A stretch of DNA of 64,000 bases from Rhipicephalus microplus (lineage: Eukaryota > Arthropoda > Arachnida > Ixodida > Ixodidae). Location of the stretch: contig NC_134701.1 in assembly GCF_043290135.1 (NCBI RefSeq), forward strand, positions 32,267,501 through 32,331,500, written 5' to 3'. A program made the translations under genes and the position numbers. The notes under the pieces were generated by a model that saw nothing but the letters and a program-made list of their open reading frames with translations, was not told where the DNA came from and searched no databases. Positions 12,274 to 23,626 of this stretch are shown here, piece after piece (positions within the stretch are counted from its first letter, which is position 1; each line of letters starts with the position of its first letter).

Positions 12274-12277
12274 ACAG
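12069..12277 (+). mobile_element. 5'-truncated LINE 3' tail inside gypsy element 1
   Basis: The stretch GCCCTACGGGCCCTGAGGGT followed by TATTCTAATAAATAAATAAA resembles the 3' end of arthropod LINEs with an (AAAT)n tail, in plus orientation. It breaks the protease-to-RT linker of gypsy element 1; the coding sense resumes near 12066 (IADVSECF on the minus strand). The left border is approximate and I found no clean target duplication. Confidence 0.6.
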
Positions 12278-12994
12278 GGTGTCACGAAACAGGCGTTTGT
12301 ACTCGTTATTGATATTAGTCACAAGTAAGGCACAGTGTCCGTCATAAAGCATGACGAGGCTGCGTGCAGCGCAGACACCTAGCGCGAACAAAAATGCCAA
12401 GTTGCCTTCGGCGACAGCCTCACCATCCCGCAACTTGTCGGTCACTACTTCAACTAGGACGCTTGAACGCGGAGGCAACGTGATGCTGTCGGCAGAAACG
12501 CGAAGCGTGCTGTCATGGATGTGGTCAGGTTTGTCGGAGGATCCAGCTGTGGAAAACGTCGTGGTACGCTCTCGAAGATTGATAATAGTGCAATGCTCCC
12601 GCAAAAATTCGACTCCCAGGATTACGTCTCGGTAACAGTCACGAAGTACGAGGCAGCTGGCGACAAACGTACGTCCCCGAATGCTCACTCTGATAGTGCA
12701 CATGCCGATGGGGGTGACTACGTGCCCGCCGGCAGTACGAATGTGTGCTTCCTACCAAGGCGTTACAACTTTCTTTAGGTGCGCTGCTAGCTTTCCGCTC
12801 ATGATCGAATAGTCCGCACCTGTGTCCAATAATGCACTAACGTCATGGGGACCGTCGACAGCCACATGTATATCCAAAGAAAATCTGCTTCTTGCTTTCG
12901 TCACTGTCGTCGGAGAATCGCTCCGGGTCCATGCTTGCGTCAGTGGAAGGCCTTGGTTGCGTCGAGTGTCAGCGGCCTCGCTCCCGAAGGCCAC
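12215..12994 (-). pseudogene. Gypsy element 1 protease region with a nonsense codon
   Basis: The aspartic protease motif LLDTGADYS lies near 12825. The frame stops at 12754-12752 and then resumes in the same phase from 12703, with the VILGVEFLREH block that follows the protease flap. The paralogous element 2 has WQG where this copy reads Trp-stop, so a CAG to TAG change explains the break. The downstream end runs into an A/T-rich insertion (about 12069-12277), which is translated spuriously as a Phe-Ile-Tyr-Leu repeat. Confidence 0.8.
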
Positions 12995-12999
12995 TGTAG

Positions 13000-14374
13000 T
13001 TAGTTTTCCCGCCTAGGGCTTGGCGAGCACGCCAGCGCCGCCGCCTTAGAGGCTCCGAAATTTTGGAAAAGATCGCCTTGGGGATTGGGACCACGACTGC
13101 CGCCGCAGTGGCATACGCTGTTGTGAAAGGTAATCGTCAATAGCTTTCGGTCTTTCGCCGAATCTTGGCCGTGGCGAGTCAGTCGACGACAAAACCCTGT
13201 AGTCCGAGGCGACGATAGAGACATTCCCGGTACACATGCCCAGTTTCACAGCACAGTGGTCGTCTGTTCGATGTGCGTTATACGTGAGATTTTCTGGGAA
13301 GCGGCTGTCGATTTTTCAAGAGCTGAATTGGCTGCAGCGAAAGAAGTGCATCCTGAGGCATAGGATTAACGAAGCGCGGGGAAGCAGGAATATACCGACT
13401 GACGGCTTCAGCGTATGATGAACGATGTGGTTCCGTCGGGATGGGCGGGACATAGCTGGAAGGTGGCACTTGGAGAGCTTGTCGTACTTCGTTTCTGACG
13501 AGGCTGCAAATAGACCCTGCAGTAGGATGAGACAGGCACTGAATTTTTTGGTGTTCATCACGTACCACCAATCGATTGAGGTTGCAGAGAGACTCGATGT
13601 TGATTATGCTTTCTGCACCCCGGATCTGACCAACTGACGAAGTGACACTCACTTGCCGGTCGTACACAGTTGAGCGCTGCTGCAGCACTTGTTCCATGGT
13701 TGTGGATTCGGTCGAAAATTCCGCCACGGTCTTTGGGGGACAACAAATGAGGCCAGCAAAAACGTGCTCTTTCACTCCTCGCATTAAATGACGGACCTTT
13801 TTTTCTTCCGCCATGTCAGGGTCGGCTTGACGAAAGAGGCTCGTCATGTCCTCGACGTCCGTCATGATACTTTCATTCGGCATTTGCAGGCGTGAGTGAA
13901 TTTCTGAAACGGCGATCGGCGATCGGGATTGCGACTGAAACGGTGATCGGAATTGGCCCAAGTTGCCACCAAGTGTCGTCAAAAGACGCTCCACGAGGAA
14001 AAAGGCTCACGGTTTTCATACCAAGTACGAGCGCCGTCCTCCAAGCTGAAACACACGTTCCTCATCTTGTCGACGTTGGTCTATTCATTGTAATCCGGGA
14101 CCCATTCGAACTGAGCCTGCCAGTCTTCGACATCCTCCAAGACAGAACCATGGAACACCATTGGGACGCGTGGCTTCCAAAGCGTATGAGGCGTGGCTAC
14201 AGCGCTTTCCTGGCGTTCGGGGGGTGTGACAGACGTCATCTCGAGAAGAGATCCATGGTCTGGAGGTAGTCTTTGGAGTCTTCGGCTTGATCGGTGAACA
14301 TGTGTTGTCACTGCAGGTACAGGGCTACCTGGAGGCATTTGGAACATCGGCTGGGGGTTACACAGCAGCTCCAT
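13000..14374 (-). pseudogene. Gypsy element 1 Gag, frameshifted
   Basis: The ORF starts four bases inside the 5' LTR boundary (ATG at 14374). Pieces at 14374-14081 and 13994-13278 match the Gag of element 2 block by block, for example EKKVRHLMRGVKE and the downstream region rich in glutamine and arginine. A decayed zinc-knuckle region lies around 13224-13150. Gag forms the particle that packages the element RNA. The frame changes several times, so this copy is inactive. Confidence 0.75.
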
Positions 14375-14378
14375 CAGT

Positions 14379-14567
14379 TGTCACGTGCTACAAAAGGTCT
14401 TAAACACGGAGGAACTGAGCCGGCGGGGAGACGCACCGAAAACTGGAAAGATGGCTGCTTCGATAATCAGCAACAACTAACCAGAGCGCGCGCTGCCCCA
14501 GAACATCGTCTTCCATTCTCGCGGGCAGCCATGGCTTGCACTCGCCGTACCTAGCGGCCAAGTGGCA
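14379..14567 (-). repeat. 5' LTR of gypsy element 1
   Basis: This is the partner of 8721-8909. It begins TGTCACGTGC and ends AGTGGCA on the plus strand and is followed by ATAT at 14568-14571. On the minus strand the first internal bases contain TGGAGCTGCTG (14373-14363), where a tRNA primer site would be expected. No canonical tRNA match is evident, and the Gag start codon at 14374 overlaps this place. Confidence 0.9.
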
Positions 14568-14571
14568 ATAT

Positions 14572-16104
14572 TAACTGTGATACAAAATATGGTGATGCGT
14601 GATGACTATAGTGTTATTGTAAACCAAACTATCAAGGTTGATTGTCACTGGATGTTACTTCAAGAGGCGCTTGTATGTCAATAAAACCTATATTTGATGT
14701 GTTTTCATATACAGGATTGTTTGCATATGGCGTGCTTCACCGAATTAGCGAGAAGTAGCAATAATTGATGACGTGGATGCCTTATCTGTGCACACAGAAG
14801 GCAAGTGAAATGACAAACAGCTCTTCGCACTTTCTAGACCACTCCTGAAAATGTGATGATGAAGGATATGAAAGGCATTCGATGTTTAGGGAGCTATATA
14901 GCACAAACATCAAACACTCTCGCCGCATGCGACCAGCGGCCCGCCCAAGAATGTCGCATCACATAATTGTTTTTTTTTGTTTTCTCAATAAGTATGCATG
15001 AGACGACTGAGGCAATACTGGTCGCAAGCATGTTTTTCATGAGGTATCCCATAATGTCACCATTTGCTGAAGCATAACCAAGGAACAAAAACTATACTAT
15101 TTCAGAATCGGCCCACTGATTTTGCTCACTTCAAAGATCAATAGCGGAATTTTTTTCATCCTGACAGTGAGTGCCTTCCAGAAATGGCCCATATAGAATA
15201 TATGTGAAATACATTCTTTCAATCGGCAACTATAGCTAAAGTTTTGTTCAGGTACAGTGTCTATAAATATACTGCCTAGTGTGCTGAGCGCGCGCATTCC
15301 GTACGAGAGAGGGTGGCCGCGCAGGTGATGACTGCACTCAGATGCCACAAGCGGTGCTGCGTGTCGAGAGGGCGCACAAACGCGCGAAATTCCTCTCGTT
15401 CTGTTGCTGCCGGGGCCTCGCCACGTTTAAAATCAGTGTGTGACAGCTGCCATCTGATTTACTGTGAAGGTCGACGGCGCCGAATGTACACTGTAACACC
15501 ATGAGATGTTAAAAGCTAAGCGTCAATGCAAAAAAAGGACGTGTATTGTGCCGCTGTGTCATAGAAGTTATCGGTCGAACCAAGAAAAGGTGTCTTGTTC
15601 CCCGCACTAACGGATCCAGTACGGTTTCCTGAATGAAAAAGTAGGATCAAGAGCGCAGCCAGAAGGCTGAATTCGATGGGTGTCGTGTGAGAAAAGCATT
15701 CTGAGAATGACTCCACCGAACTATCTTTCCGGATTAGGGTGAACGGTGTCGGGAATGAAATAGCCGTTAAGGCAAAATTTGAATTATTATTATTTATCTA
15801 AAAATCGAAAATACCTTTTCGAATTTAATTCACACAGTTTTTCTCCCATGTCAACGTCGGACTCCTTTTCCAACAACGTTTTGAGTATTATATGCGGCGA
15901 GTGTCAGATTATTCCTTGGCATGTTATCATTCTTTGTTTTCACTCGAATTCTAATCGAATGCAGGCTAAGAGGTAAAGGTTTTAGGGTCTGCTATGATAA
16001 TTCTTGCTTTCAAGAACAAACCACATTTTAAAAAATAACTCTGGTGGTTATATTGTCACTGGAGTTTAAAATTAATTTCTTTGCGTACTGCAACCACTTT
16101 GAGC
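14572..16104. other. Stretch without a recognisable gene
   Basis: AT-rich DNA with short overlapping open frames on both strands and no recognisable domain, RNA or repeat structure. Confidence 0.5.
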
Positions 16105-16522
<418 letters not shown>

Positions 16523-17190
16523 AAAATCGCCTACGTCTGAGTGCCCTCACGATCACCCCCTTAACTTGGGGTCTTCGAAACGCTTTGCAAGAAGAGCCAA
16601 ATGTTCGTGAAACACCAATGTTGGTTCCAGCGTTGACTATCCAATTTCTTGCATACATTTTGCGCCACTTCACAATGTTTCAATTAATAAAAAATTACAA
16701 CAGTCACCTTGCATAGCATTGATTCCCAAGTTACGTGGGATCGGCGTCTTTTCTTTTTTTTTGCGGGCAGTAGCGGATGGCGAAATGTATGCCACGAAAT
16801 GATCTTCATTTGGTATTGCAAAGCGCCAGTACTGTGAAACCAGTCGAGTAGTTCTTATACAATAAAGCATTAGGTAAAAAAAAACACTCCGAAAACGCAG
16901 AAAAATAATAGTTGGCCTCGCGCGGCTCGGCCACCTGTAGGCTTCGCAGCGCTTGCGGAGCGCAAGGATTGAACGCAAATGTGCCCACTCACACAGCAGC
17001 GCACCATGCGGGCGTTGCCGGCAGTCATCAGCAGCCGGGCCATCTCTTAGCCCACGCTCAGCACACTAGGCATTATATTCCTAGACACTGTAATTAAAGC
17101 TCCCTCCCCTCCCCCAACGCTTCATGTCAACCTCCTTCACTGCTCTGAAGAAGACCCTTGCAGGACCAAGTGCAGACCCTCGCAGGACCC
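16523..17190. other. Stretch without a recognisable gene
   Basis: Nothing identifiable apart from short A and T runs. The minus-strand open frame 16978-16670 has no recognisable domain. Confidence 0.5.
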
Positions 17191-17223
17191 AGCCACTTAA
17201 TGGGTTTTATGTGAACTTAACGG

Positions 17224-17455
17224 CCGCCATGATAGCTCAGTGGTAGAGCATCGAACGCGTTATTCGGAGGTCATAGGTTCGATTCCAACAAGTTATTTTT
17301 TCACCCACTTTTTTCCCTGTTGTTTATTTTACATTGATTGTAATAACTTCCCCTATACATTCCTAGGCACTATTGTCTGTTAGATATCATTATTATTGTG
17401 TCAAAACATGGAAAAAAGAGCCCTTAGGTATACACTACTTTCCCTTATTCATTAA
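17224..17455 (+). mobile_element. tRNA-derived SINE, second family, copy 1
   Basis: The tRNA-like head has an A box (TAGCTCAGTGG) and a B box (GGTTCGATTCC). The body has AACTTCCCCTATACATTCCT and TGTGTCAAAACATGGAAAAA, then GAGCCCTTAGGTATAC, and ends near TTTCCCTTATTCATT. A second copy with the same order of segments lies 440 bases downstream. The family occurs widely in tick sequences as I remember them, but I cannot give its name. Confidence 0.8.
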
Positions 17456-17664
17456 CAAGGGTCTCGTACTGGCAGACTTGGTGCCGTTAGGTTGTATACG
17501 AGAGACTATCGGTCAGCTGCCAGCTCGTAATAAGTTCGCATGCTACGTGACGCCATACAGGCACAGAAAAAGAGTGTACCACACTCGCCGCCATGGCTAC
17601 AGGTGGCGCTGACCGACACTTCCACGTTTAAATTCACATATAAACCAAATCAAGTGGCTGGGGG

Positions 17665-17894
17665 AATAGCCACCGTGATAGCTCAGTGGTAAAGCATCGA
17701 ACGCATTATTCGGAGGTCGTAGGTTAGATTCCTGCTCCCGGCAAGTTATTTTTCAGCCACTTGTCTGTCTTCTCATTTGCTTTTCATTGGGTTTTATATT
17801 TTCCCATATACATTCCTTGGCATTACTGGCTGTTAGATCTGAATAATATTGTGTCAAAACATGGAAAAACGAGCCCTTAGGGTGTACTTCTTTT

Positions 17895-17900
<6 letters not shown>
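17665..17900 (+). mobile_element. tRNA-derived SINE, second family, copy 2
   Basis: Same architecture as copy 1: A box TAGCTCAGTGG, a mutated B box GGTTAGATTCC, then ATACATTCCTTGGCATTACT and TGTGTCAAAACATGGAAAAA. The 3' end TTTTCCTTA runs into the (TA)n tract at 17898-17948, which is also the tail of the minus-strand RTE element. The two retroelements therefore meet tail to tail. Confidence 0.8.

Positions 17901-17948
<48 letters not shown>
17898..17948. repeat. (TA)n tract shared by SINE and RTE 3' ends
   Basis: About 25 TA units. On the minus strand it continues the TGATGATATAT end of the RTE element; on the plus strand it follows the SINE 3' end. Confidence 0.9.
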
Positions 17949-17950
<2 letters not shown>

Positions 17951-20900
17951 TCAGCCTGACTACGTTCACTGCAGGACAAAGGCCTCTCCCATGTTCCGCC
18001 AGTTAACCCGGTCCTGTGCTTGCTGCTGCCAATTCATACCCGCAAACTTCTTTATCTCATCTGCCCACCTAACCTTCTGTCTCCCCCTAACCCGCTTCCC
18101 TTCTTTGGGAATCCAGTTAGTTACCCCTAATGACCAGCGGTTATCCTGTCTACGGGCTACATGCCCGGCCCATGTCCATTTCCTCTTGTTTATTTCAACT
18201 ATGATATCCTTAACCCCCGTTTGTCCCCTAATCCACTCTTCTCTCTTCTTGTCTCTTAAGGTTACACCTACCATTTTTCTTTCCATTGCTCGCTGCGTCG
18301 TCCTCAATTTAAGCTGAACCCTCTTTGTAAGTCTCCAGGTTTCTGCTACGTAGCTAAGTATCGGCAAGATACAGCTGTCATATACCTTCCTCTTGAGGGA
18401 TAGTGGTATTCTACCTGTCATAATATGAGAGTGCTTGCCGAATGTGCTCCACCCCATTCTTATTCTTCTAGTTACTTCAATCTCATGGTTCGGCTCCGCG
18501 GTTATGACCTGGCCTAAATAGACATAGTCTTTTACAACTTGAAGTGCACTATTACCTATCTCGAAGCGCTGCTCTTTTCCGAGGTTGTTGTACATTACTT
18601 TCGTTTTCTGCAGAATAATTTTAAGACCCACCTTTCTGCTGTCCTTGTCTAACTCCGTAATCATGAGTTGCAATTCGTCCCCTGAGTTAGTCAGCAATGC
18701 AATGTCATCGGCGAAGCGCAGGTTACTAACGTATTCTCCATTAACCCTTATCCCTAACTGTTCCGATTCTAGGCTTCTGAAAACCTCCTGTAAGCACGCG
18801 GTAAATAGCATTGGGCCGATTGTGTCCCCCTGCCTTACACCCTTCTTGATTGGTATTCTGTTGCTTTCTTTATGAAGCACTATGGTAGCAGTTGATCCCC
18901 TGTAGATTTCTTCCAGAATGTTTATATATACTTCATCTGCGCCCTGATTCCGCAGTGTCTGCACGACGGCTGATATTTTTACTGAATTAAATGCTTTCTC
19001 GTAATCTATGAAGGCTATGTATAGTGGTCGGTTATACTCTCAGCATTCCTCTATTACCTGATTGATAGTATGAATGTGGTCAACTGTTGAGTAGCCTGTT
19101 CGAAATCCTGCTTGTTCCTTTGGTTGATTGAATTCTAAAGTTTTCTTTACTCTGTTAGCAATTACCTTTGTAAATAGCTAGTATACTACAGTGAGGAAGC
19201 TGATCGGCCTGTAATTCTTCAAGTCCTTGTCATCTCCTTTCTTATGTATTAAGATGATGTTAGCATTCTTCCAAGGCGCTGGTACTTTTCCCGTCAGGAG
19301 AGACCTCGTAAACAGGGTGGCTAGTTTTTCCATTACAATCTGTCCTCCATCTTTCAGCAGATCTGATGTTACCTGATCCTCACCAGCAGCTTTGCCTCTT
19401 TGCATGCTCTCCAAAGCTTTTCTGACTTCTTCTATCATTACTGGTGGGGTGTCATCTGGGTTACTGCTAGTTCTTGTAGTATTAAGGTCGTGGTTGTCTA
19501 CGCTACTGTACAGATCTCTGTAAATTTCCTCCGCTATTTTAACTATCCTATTTATATTGGTAGTTATTTTGCCTTCTTTGGCCCTTAGTGCATACATCCG
19601 ACTTTTGCCTATCCCAAGTTTTCTCTTCACTGCTTTGACGCTTCCTCCGTTTTTCAGAGCGTGTTCTATTCTCTCCATCTTATACCTTCTTACGTCGCAT
19701 ACCTTACGTATAATAATCAACTTCGAAAGCTCTGCCAGTTCTATTTTGTCTGTTGTACTTGACACTTTCATGATTTGACGTTTGTTAATTAGGTTCTTCG
19801 TTTCCTAGGAAAGCTTGCCAGTGTCCTGTCTAACTACCCTGCCTCCAACTTCCACTGCACACTCCTTAATAATACTCGTCAGATTATCATTCATTGTTTC
19901 TACGCTAAGGTTGGTTTTCTCACTAAGAGCTGAGTACCTGTTCTGCAGCGACACTCTGAATTCCGGTACTTTCCCTCTCAGTGCTAGCTCATTGATTGGC
20001 TTCTTGCGTATCAGTTTCTGTCGTTCTTTCTTCAAGTCCAGGCGAATTCGAGACCATACCATTCTATGGTCACTGCATCGTACCTTGCCAACCACTTCAA
20101 CATCCTGCACGATTCCTGGGTGTACACTCATTATAAAGTCAATTTCGTTCTTATTTTCGCCATTAGAGCTCCTCCATGTCCACTTGCGGTTTTCTCGTTT
20201 TCGGTAGAAGGTATTCAAAATCCGTAAATTATTGCGTTCTGCGAATTCTACTAGTAGCTCTCATCTGGCGTTTCTAGTGTCGATGCCATACTCTCCTACT
20301 GCCTGGTCTCCAGCCTGCTTCTTCCCTACCTTTGCATTAAAGTCGCCCATCACTATAGTATACCGTGTTTTTACCTTACTCATTGCCGATTCAACGTCTT
20401 CATAGAAGCTTTCAACTGAAGCATCACCATGGCTGGATGTAGGCGCGTAAGTCTGTACTGCCTTCATCTTGTATCTTTTGTTCAGTTTAATTACGATACC
20501 TACCACCCTTTCAATAATGCTATAGTATTCCTCTATGTTGCCAGCTATGTTTCTGTGAATTAGGAACCCCACTCCCAGTTCTCTTTTGTCTGCCAAGCCC
20601 CGATAGCAAAGGACGTGCCCAATCTGTAGCACCATGTAGGCCTCATTTGTCCTCCTAACCTCACTGAGCCCTAATATATCCCATTTAACACTCTCTAGCT
20701 CCTCGAATAGTCTAGCTAGACTTCCCTCACTAGATAAGGTTCTAGCGTTAAACGTTGCCAAGTTCAGGTTCCAATGGCGGCCTGTCCGGATCCAGAAATT
20801 CTTAGCACCCTCTGCTGCGTTGCAGATCTGACAGCCGCCGTGGTCAGTTGCTTCGCAGCTGCTGGGACTGAGGACCGTGAGTTATTTGACGTATGCATGT

Positions 20901-21010
20901 GGGAGGTAGTAGCCAGATACTGCACCAGGGGGGCCAATCCTTCTCTGATGAGGGAGTGCGTTCCCGGCGGTGGTTACCGGTGAGGCCACACCCCAGGCCT
21001 GTTAATGCAG
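17949..21010 (-). mobile_element. RTE-clade LINE, near full length
   Basis: A single long coding region (endonuclease, then reverse transcriptase) lies on the minus strand, with a 5' leader up to about 21010 and a short 3' UTR ending in TGATGAT and a TA microsatellite. The absence of RNase H and a very short simple-repeat tail are typical of RTE elements. The element is degraded only by point nonsense changes. Confidence 0.85.
17966..20761 (-). pseudogene. RTE endonuclease-reverse transcriptase, one frame with four stops
   Basis: The 932-codon frame stays in phase throughout. It is broken only by stops at 20263-20261, 19807-19805, 19180-19178 and 19042-19040. The endonuclease blocks are FNARTLSSEG near the start, LSEVRR and VMGDFNAKVG, then CSDHRMVWSR at about 20080. 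Reverse transcriptase shows [12 protein letters not shown] at about 19200, GVRQGDTIGPMLFTA at about 18830 and LRFADDIALLT (catalytic FADD) at about 18710-18690. The end carries the RTE-typical TWAGHVARR segment near 18175. The true start lies upstream of 20761, because the frame remains open there. Confidence 0.88.
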
Positions 21011-21046
21011 TTCCATCAACACGCGAAGTTTTTTTTATATATCCGG

Positions 21047-21127
21047 TTAGGAACTGCGCGGCACCGGGATTTGAACCACGCACCTCTTGCATGCGAGGCG
21101 GATGCTCTAACCACTACGCCATCGCCG
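21047..21127 (-). mobile_element. tRNA-like sequence upstream of the RTE element
   Basis: On the minus strand a 7-bp acceptor-like stem can be drawn (GTGCGGC with GCCGCGC). An A box TGGCGTAGTGG and a perfect B box GGTTCAAATCC are present, and the anticodon-arm region reads CCTCGCATGCAAGAGG. The D and T stems pair poorly and the anticodon loop would have eight bases, so a functional tRNA gene is unlikely. It reads in the same direction as the RTE 5' leader, starting about 40 bases before it. A pol III-type SINE head or a fused promoter is the more likely explanation. Confidence 0.5.
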
Positions 21128-21129
21128 CA

Positions 21130-22249
21130 CTCAAAACACCGATACCGCCGGCCAAATTAATATCCATATCGTGATCAACACACTATAACAAACCTAAACA
21201 ACATTACAAGACATTCGAAAAACATAACAAACACAAGAACACACTCCAAGGCACCTTCGCCAACACTTGAATTACCACGAGGGTCCATGGAAGACAGTCC
21301 GCATAGCCGTCTACCAAAGACCCACCAAAGAGACAACCGTTCACGCCAACCACCACGCGCCCTAGAGACCCGCTCATCTCTCCTATCCCGCCATCAAGGT
21401 TTGCCGCCAGGCGCACAGCCGGCGCCACCATTCTAACCATGATGATGATGGTGGTGATAAACGCTCGCGAGCAGAACGCCATCTACCACTCGGTAGTTGT
21501 GAACCCAAAATGCAGCGTATGTGCGAAACACGTGCGCCACGAGGCGCGAACGATTTTACAGGAAGTGTAGCACCCTCCACTGTCTAAATGAGGTGTGTGT
21601 TGGCACAGTTGTCTCTTTATTTCAGAAAAAAGTAGTATGTCTGGATGACACAGCACACGTATGGTGATGTTTTCATGGAACGAATTTGCACTGCTTCCAT
21701 CTGCAATGTTGTTGAGTCACCATGTGTAGAGTAATGTTTTCTTTGGATTTGCAGTGCTCTCATGCACTGAATTCTGCTAAATTGTACGGCTGCAATGTGC
21801 ATTGTTGGGAAAAAGTATAGAAGTGTTCATTCACTCTCACTAGTAAGGTGTTGTAGTTTGTGCTCTGCATGCGTCATTGTGTTCTTTCTTCTGCGAAATC
21901 CGCTGCACAATGCTGCTCATCTAAAAGTGCCTGTGACATGCAATTTTTTATGACAATCTGTGTAATGCAGATTAATACTTGTAGATTCACAAATAAGCTG
22001 GTGAAACTTAATTACATTTGATTGAGCACTTAAGAGATATGGTAAGCAAAACTACTAAATGAAAGCATTTTTTTGCGTTATTTGAAATCTGCAGCCTTTT
22101 TTGAACCCAGATCAGTCATTTGTTTGTCTTAGTACAATTTTTTTTCTAAAAATTGTCACATTTTAAAACTTGTCCAACGCAATGCCCCCATTCTTATGCA
22201 GCAGGGGTTTCCTTGCAGTTCCAAGCATAATAGTCGTAGGGAGAAGTTA
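21130..22249. other. Stretch without a recognisable gene
   Basis: AT-rich sequence with an ATGATG-rich patch near 21438-21455. No domain is recognisable in any frame. It may contain upstream parts of the Mutator-like relic that starts to be recognisable at about 22250. Confidence 0.4.
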
Positions 22250-22564
22250 CAGCTTGCAAGCTAGAATGCATCTGGTACATTCTGAAAAGAATGGGTCCAG
22301 AGCTGCGAAAACAAAAGAAAGCAGAGGCATCAAGCTGTCTCAGAAAATTTCTATTAGGTCAGGCACGTTTTAGTGGTGTCATCATCAGCAAGCGCCAAAG
22401 CTATTATAGTTGGGCCATTAGAATAAATGGAGCCAGGTTGGAGGGCATGCAAAAAGCTGTGCGGTTCACATATCTTCAAATGGCATCAAAGGATATCAAT
22501 CCCACAGTGCTTGCTTGAAGAATGCCAAAGCCTCGTGTAAATTCAACAAAACCCAGTTAAGTGA

Positions 22565-23321
22565 TGTTATGCCAGCGAGTCCTCGTCAAACGTCCGTGCC
22601 TCTGAAAAAGGCAATCTGGGTCAAGGCCAGCCCGCAGTCCGCCTGACGCGAACATCTCAACGGCGTGAACACGCGCGGCGCCTCCCTGGCCCACGTGCAT
22701 TGAGTCAGCGGCGCACGTGACAGCGAGCCGGCGTCCTCGTGTCTGGTGGTCTGACGCATGGCGCGGCGACCCCCATTGGAGGAATCTGCCCTGACGACCA
22801 GCGGCGCTTCTGATTGGACATTTTGGTTGGACCCGGTGTAAATAAAAGAAGCCCTGCGGCGCGTTGCGATCGGCAGTCCTATGAGAGAGGAGTCCCCATG
22901 TCGGAGAGCCGACATGTGTGTGAGTCAGCGGTCTTAGGCGAAAAGTTGACCTATGTATTAGAGAGGGGAGCTCGGCTCTTCGAGCCTCTGTCGGCCCCAG
23001 TGCCGAAATTGTAACGCCTCTGTATATATGCTGTACATAAGCCTTGTTTAACTCACCGTCGTCTCGTCCGCTCGTCTTATCAGCTCTGCGCAGAAGCAGT
23101 CGCGGGCTGAGAAACATATGCTACCAAACGGCTGGTGACCTTCCCGGCGGAGTTGAAAGCAGTGGCGCCTTCGGGGCCGTGTCGGCGTCGCCGTCTTTCG
23201 CAACAGTGGTGGCTTCGGCGGGATCGGTCCGTCGTTCGCAACAGTGGAGGTCAGCTGTGGGATTCGGAGGTGGCTTCGCAACAGTGGTGGCAGCGGTGGG
23301 ATCGGGCCGTCGTTCGCAACA
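22565..23321 (+). repeat. 5' LTR of element 3
   Basis: 757 bp, TGTT...AACA. TGTAAATAAAAG at about 22837-22848 could serve as a TATA-like or poly(A)-type signal, and TGTATATATG lies near 23020-23029. The last 165 bases contain near-repeats of about 38-40 bp, each starting TTCGCAACAGTGG (23197, 23235 and 23275, with a fourth unit at 23313 crossing the LTR border) and possibly an older unit near 23159. Confidence 0.92.
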
Positions 23322-23626
23322 GTGGTTGGCAGCTGCGGGATCGGCCGGCGTCAGCGACATCGATGCGGTGAGTGCCTGATGTTTTCCCCTCAGTTCACCA
23401 GACTACTCTAGCTCAGGTTGTAGTTGTTTAGAGAAGGGCTGTGTGAAGCATTAGAGTGAGCTTTGATCGTTTCAAGCAAAGTCGAAGTGCTTTGAAACCA
23501 AAGTTAATGCGGAGGGGGTAAACACGGGAGAGTGAAAAATTGCTTGCGCGTCTTGCTAGTTGACTTATAGTGGGTACGGCAAGTAAATTGTTAACAGGGG
23601 CAAACAGCAAGAGGCTAGTGTGAACG

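Larger units (their letters stand above)
8721..14567 (-). mobile_element. Ty3/gypsy LTR retrotransposon 1, complete with target duplications
   Basis: Two similar 189-bp LTRs (8721-8909 and 14379-14567) bracket Gag, protease, reverse transcriptase, RNase H and integrase on the minus strand. The flanks carry a 4-bp duplication ATAT (8717-8720 and 14568-14571). On the minus strand the LTRs start TG and end CA. A purine-rich tract (AGATGGGGAATAA, 8922-8910) precedes the 3' LTR. The order RT, RNase H, integrase defines Ty3/gypsy. The integrase frame is intact, but other parts carry stops and frameshifts, a nested SINE (11294-11527) and a nested LINE tail (about 12069-12277). It closely resembles element 2 at 52.6-61.0 kb. 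Confidence 0.9.

Noticed and set aside
12215..12290. Phe-Ile-Tyr-Leu repeat at the end of the gypsy 1 protease frame
   Set aside because: This is the (TAAA)n tail of a nested LINE read through on the other strand.
14363..14373. Canonical tRNA primer-binding site for gypsy element 1
   Set aside because: TGGAGCTGCTG is in the right place but I cannot match it to a specific tRNA 3' end, and it overlaps the Gag start codon.
17224..17300. Functional tRNA gene
   Set aside because: A and B boxes are present but the stems do not pair well, and the same head recurs at 17671 followed by the same non-tRNA body; this is a SINE.
21430..21460. ATGATG-rich patch as RTE tail
   Set aside because: No RTE-like sequence lies next to it on either strand; too short to assign.
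22557..23117. Long minus-strand frames in both LTRs of element 3 (also 26421-27317)
   Set aside because: They recur in both LTR copies because the LTRs are duplicates, they oppose the element's direction and show no domain; composition explains them.
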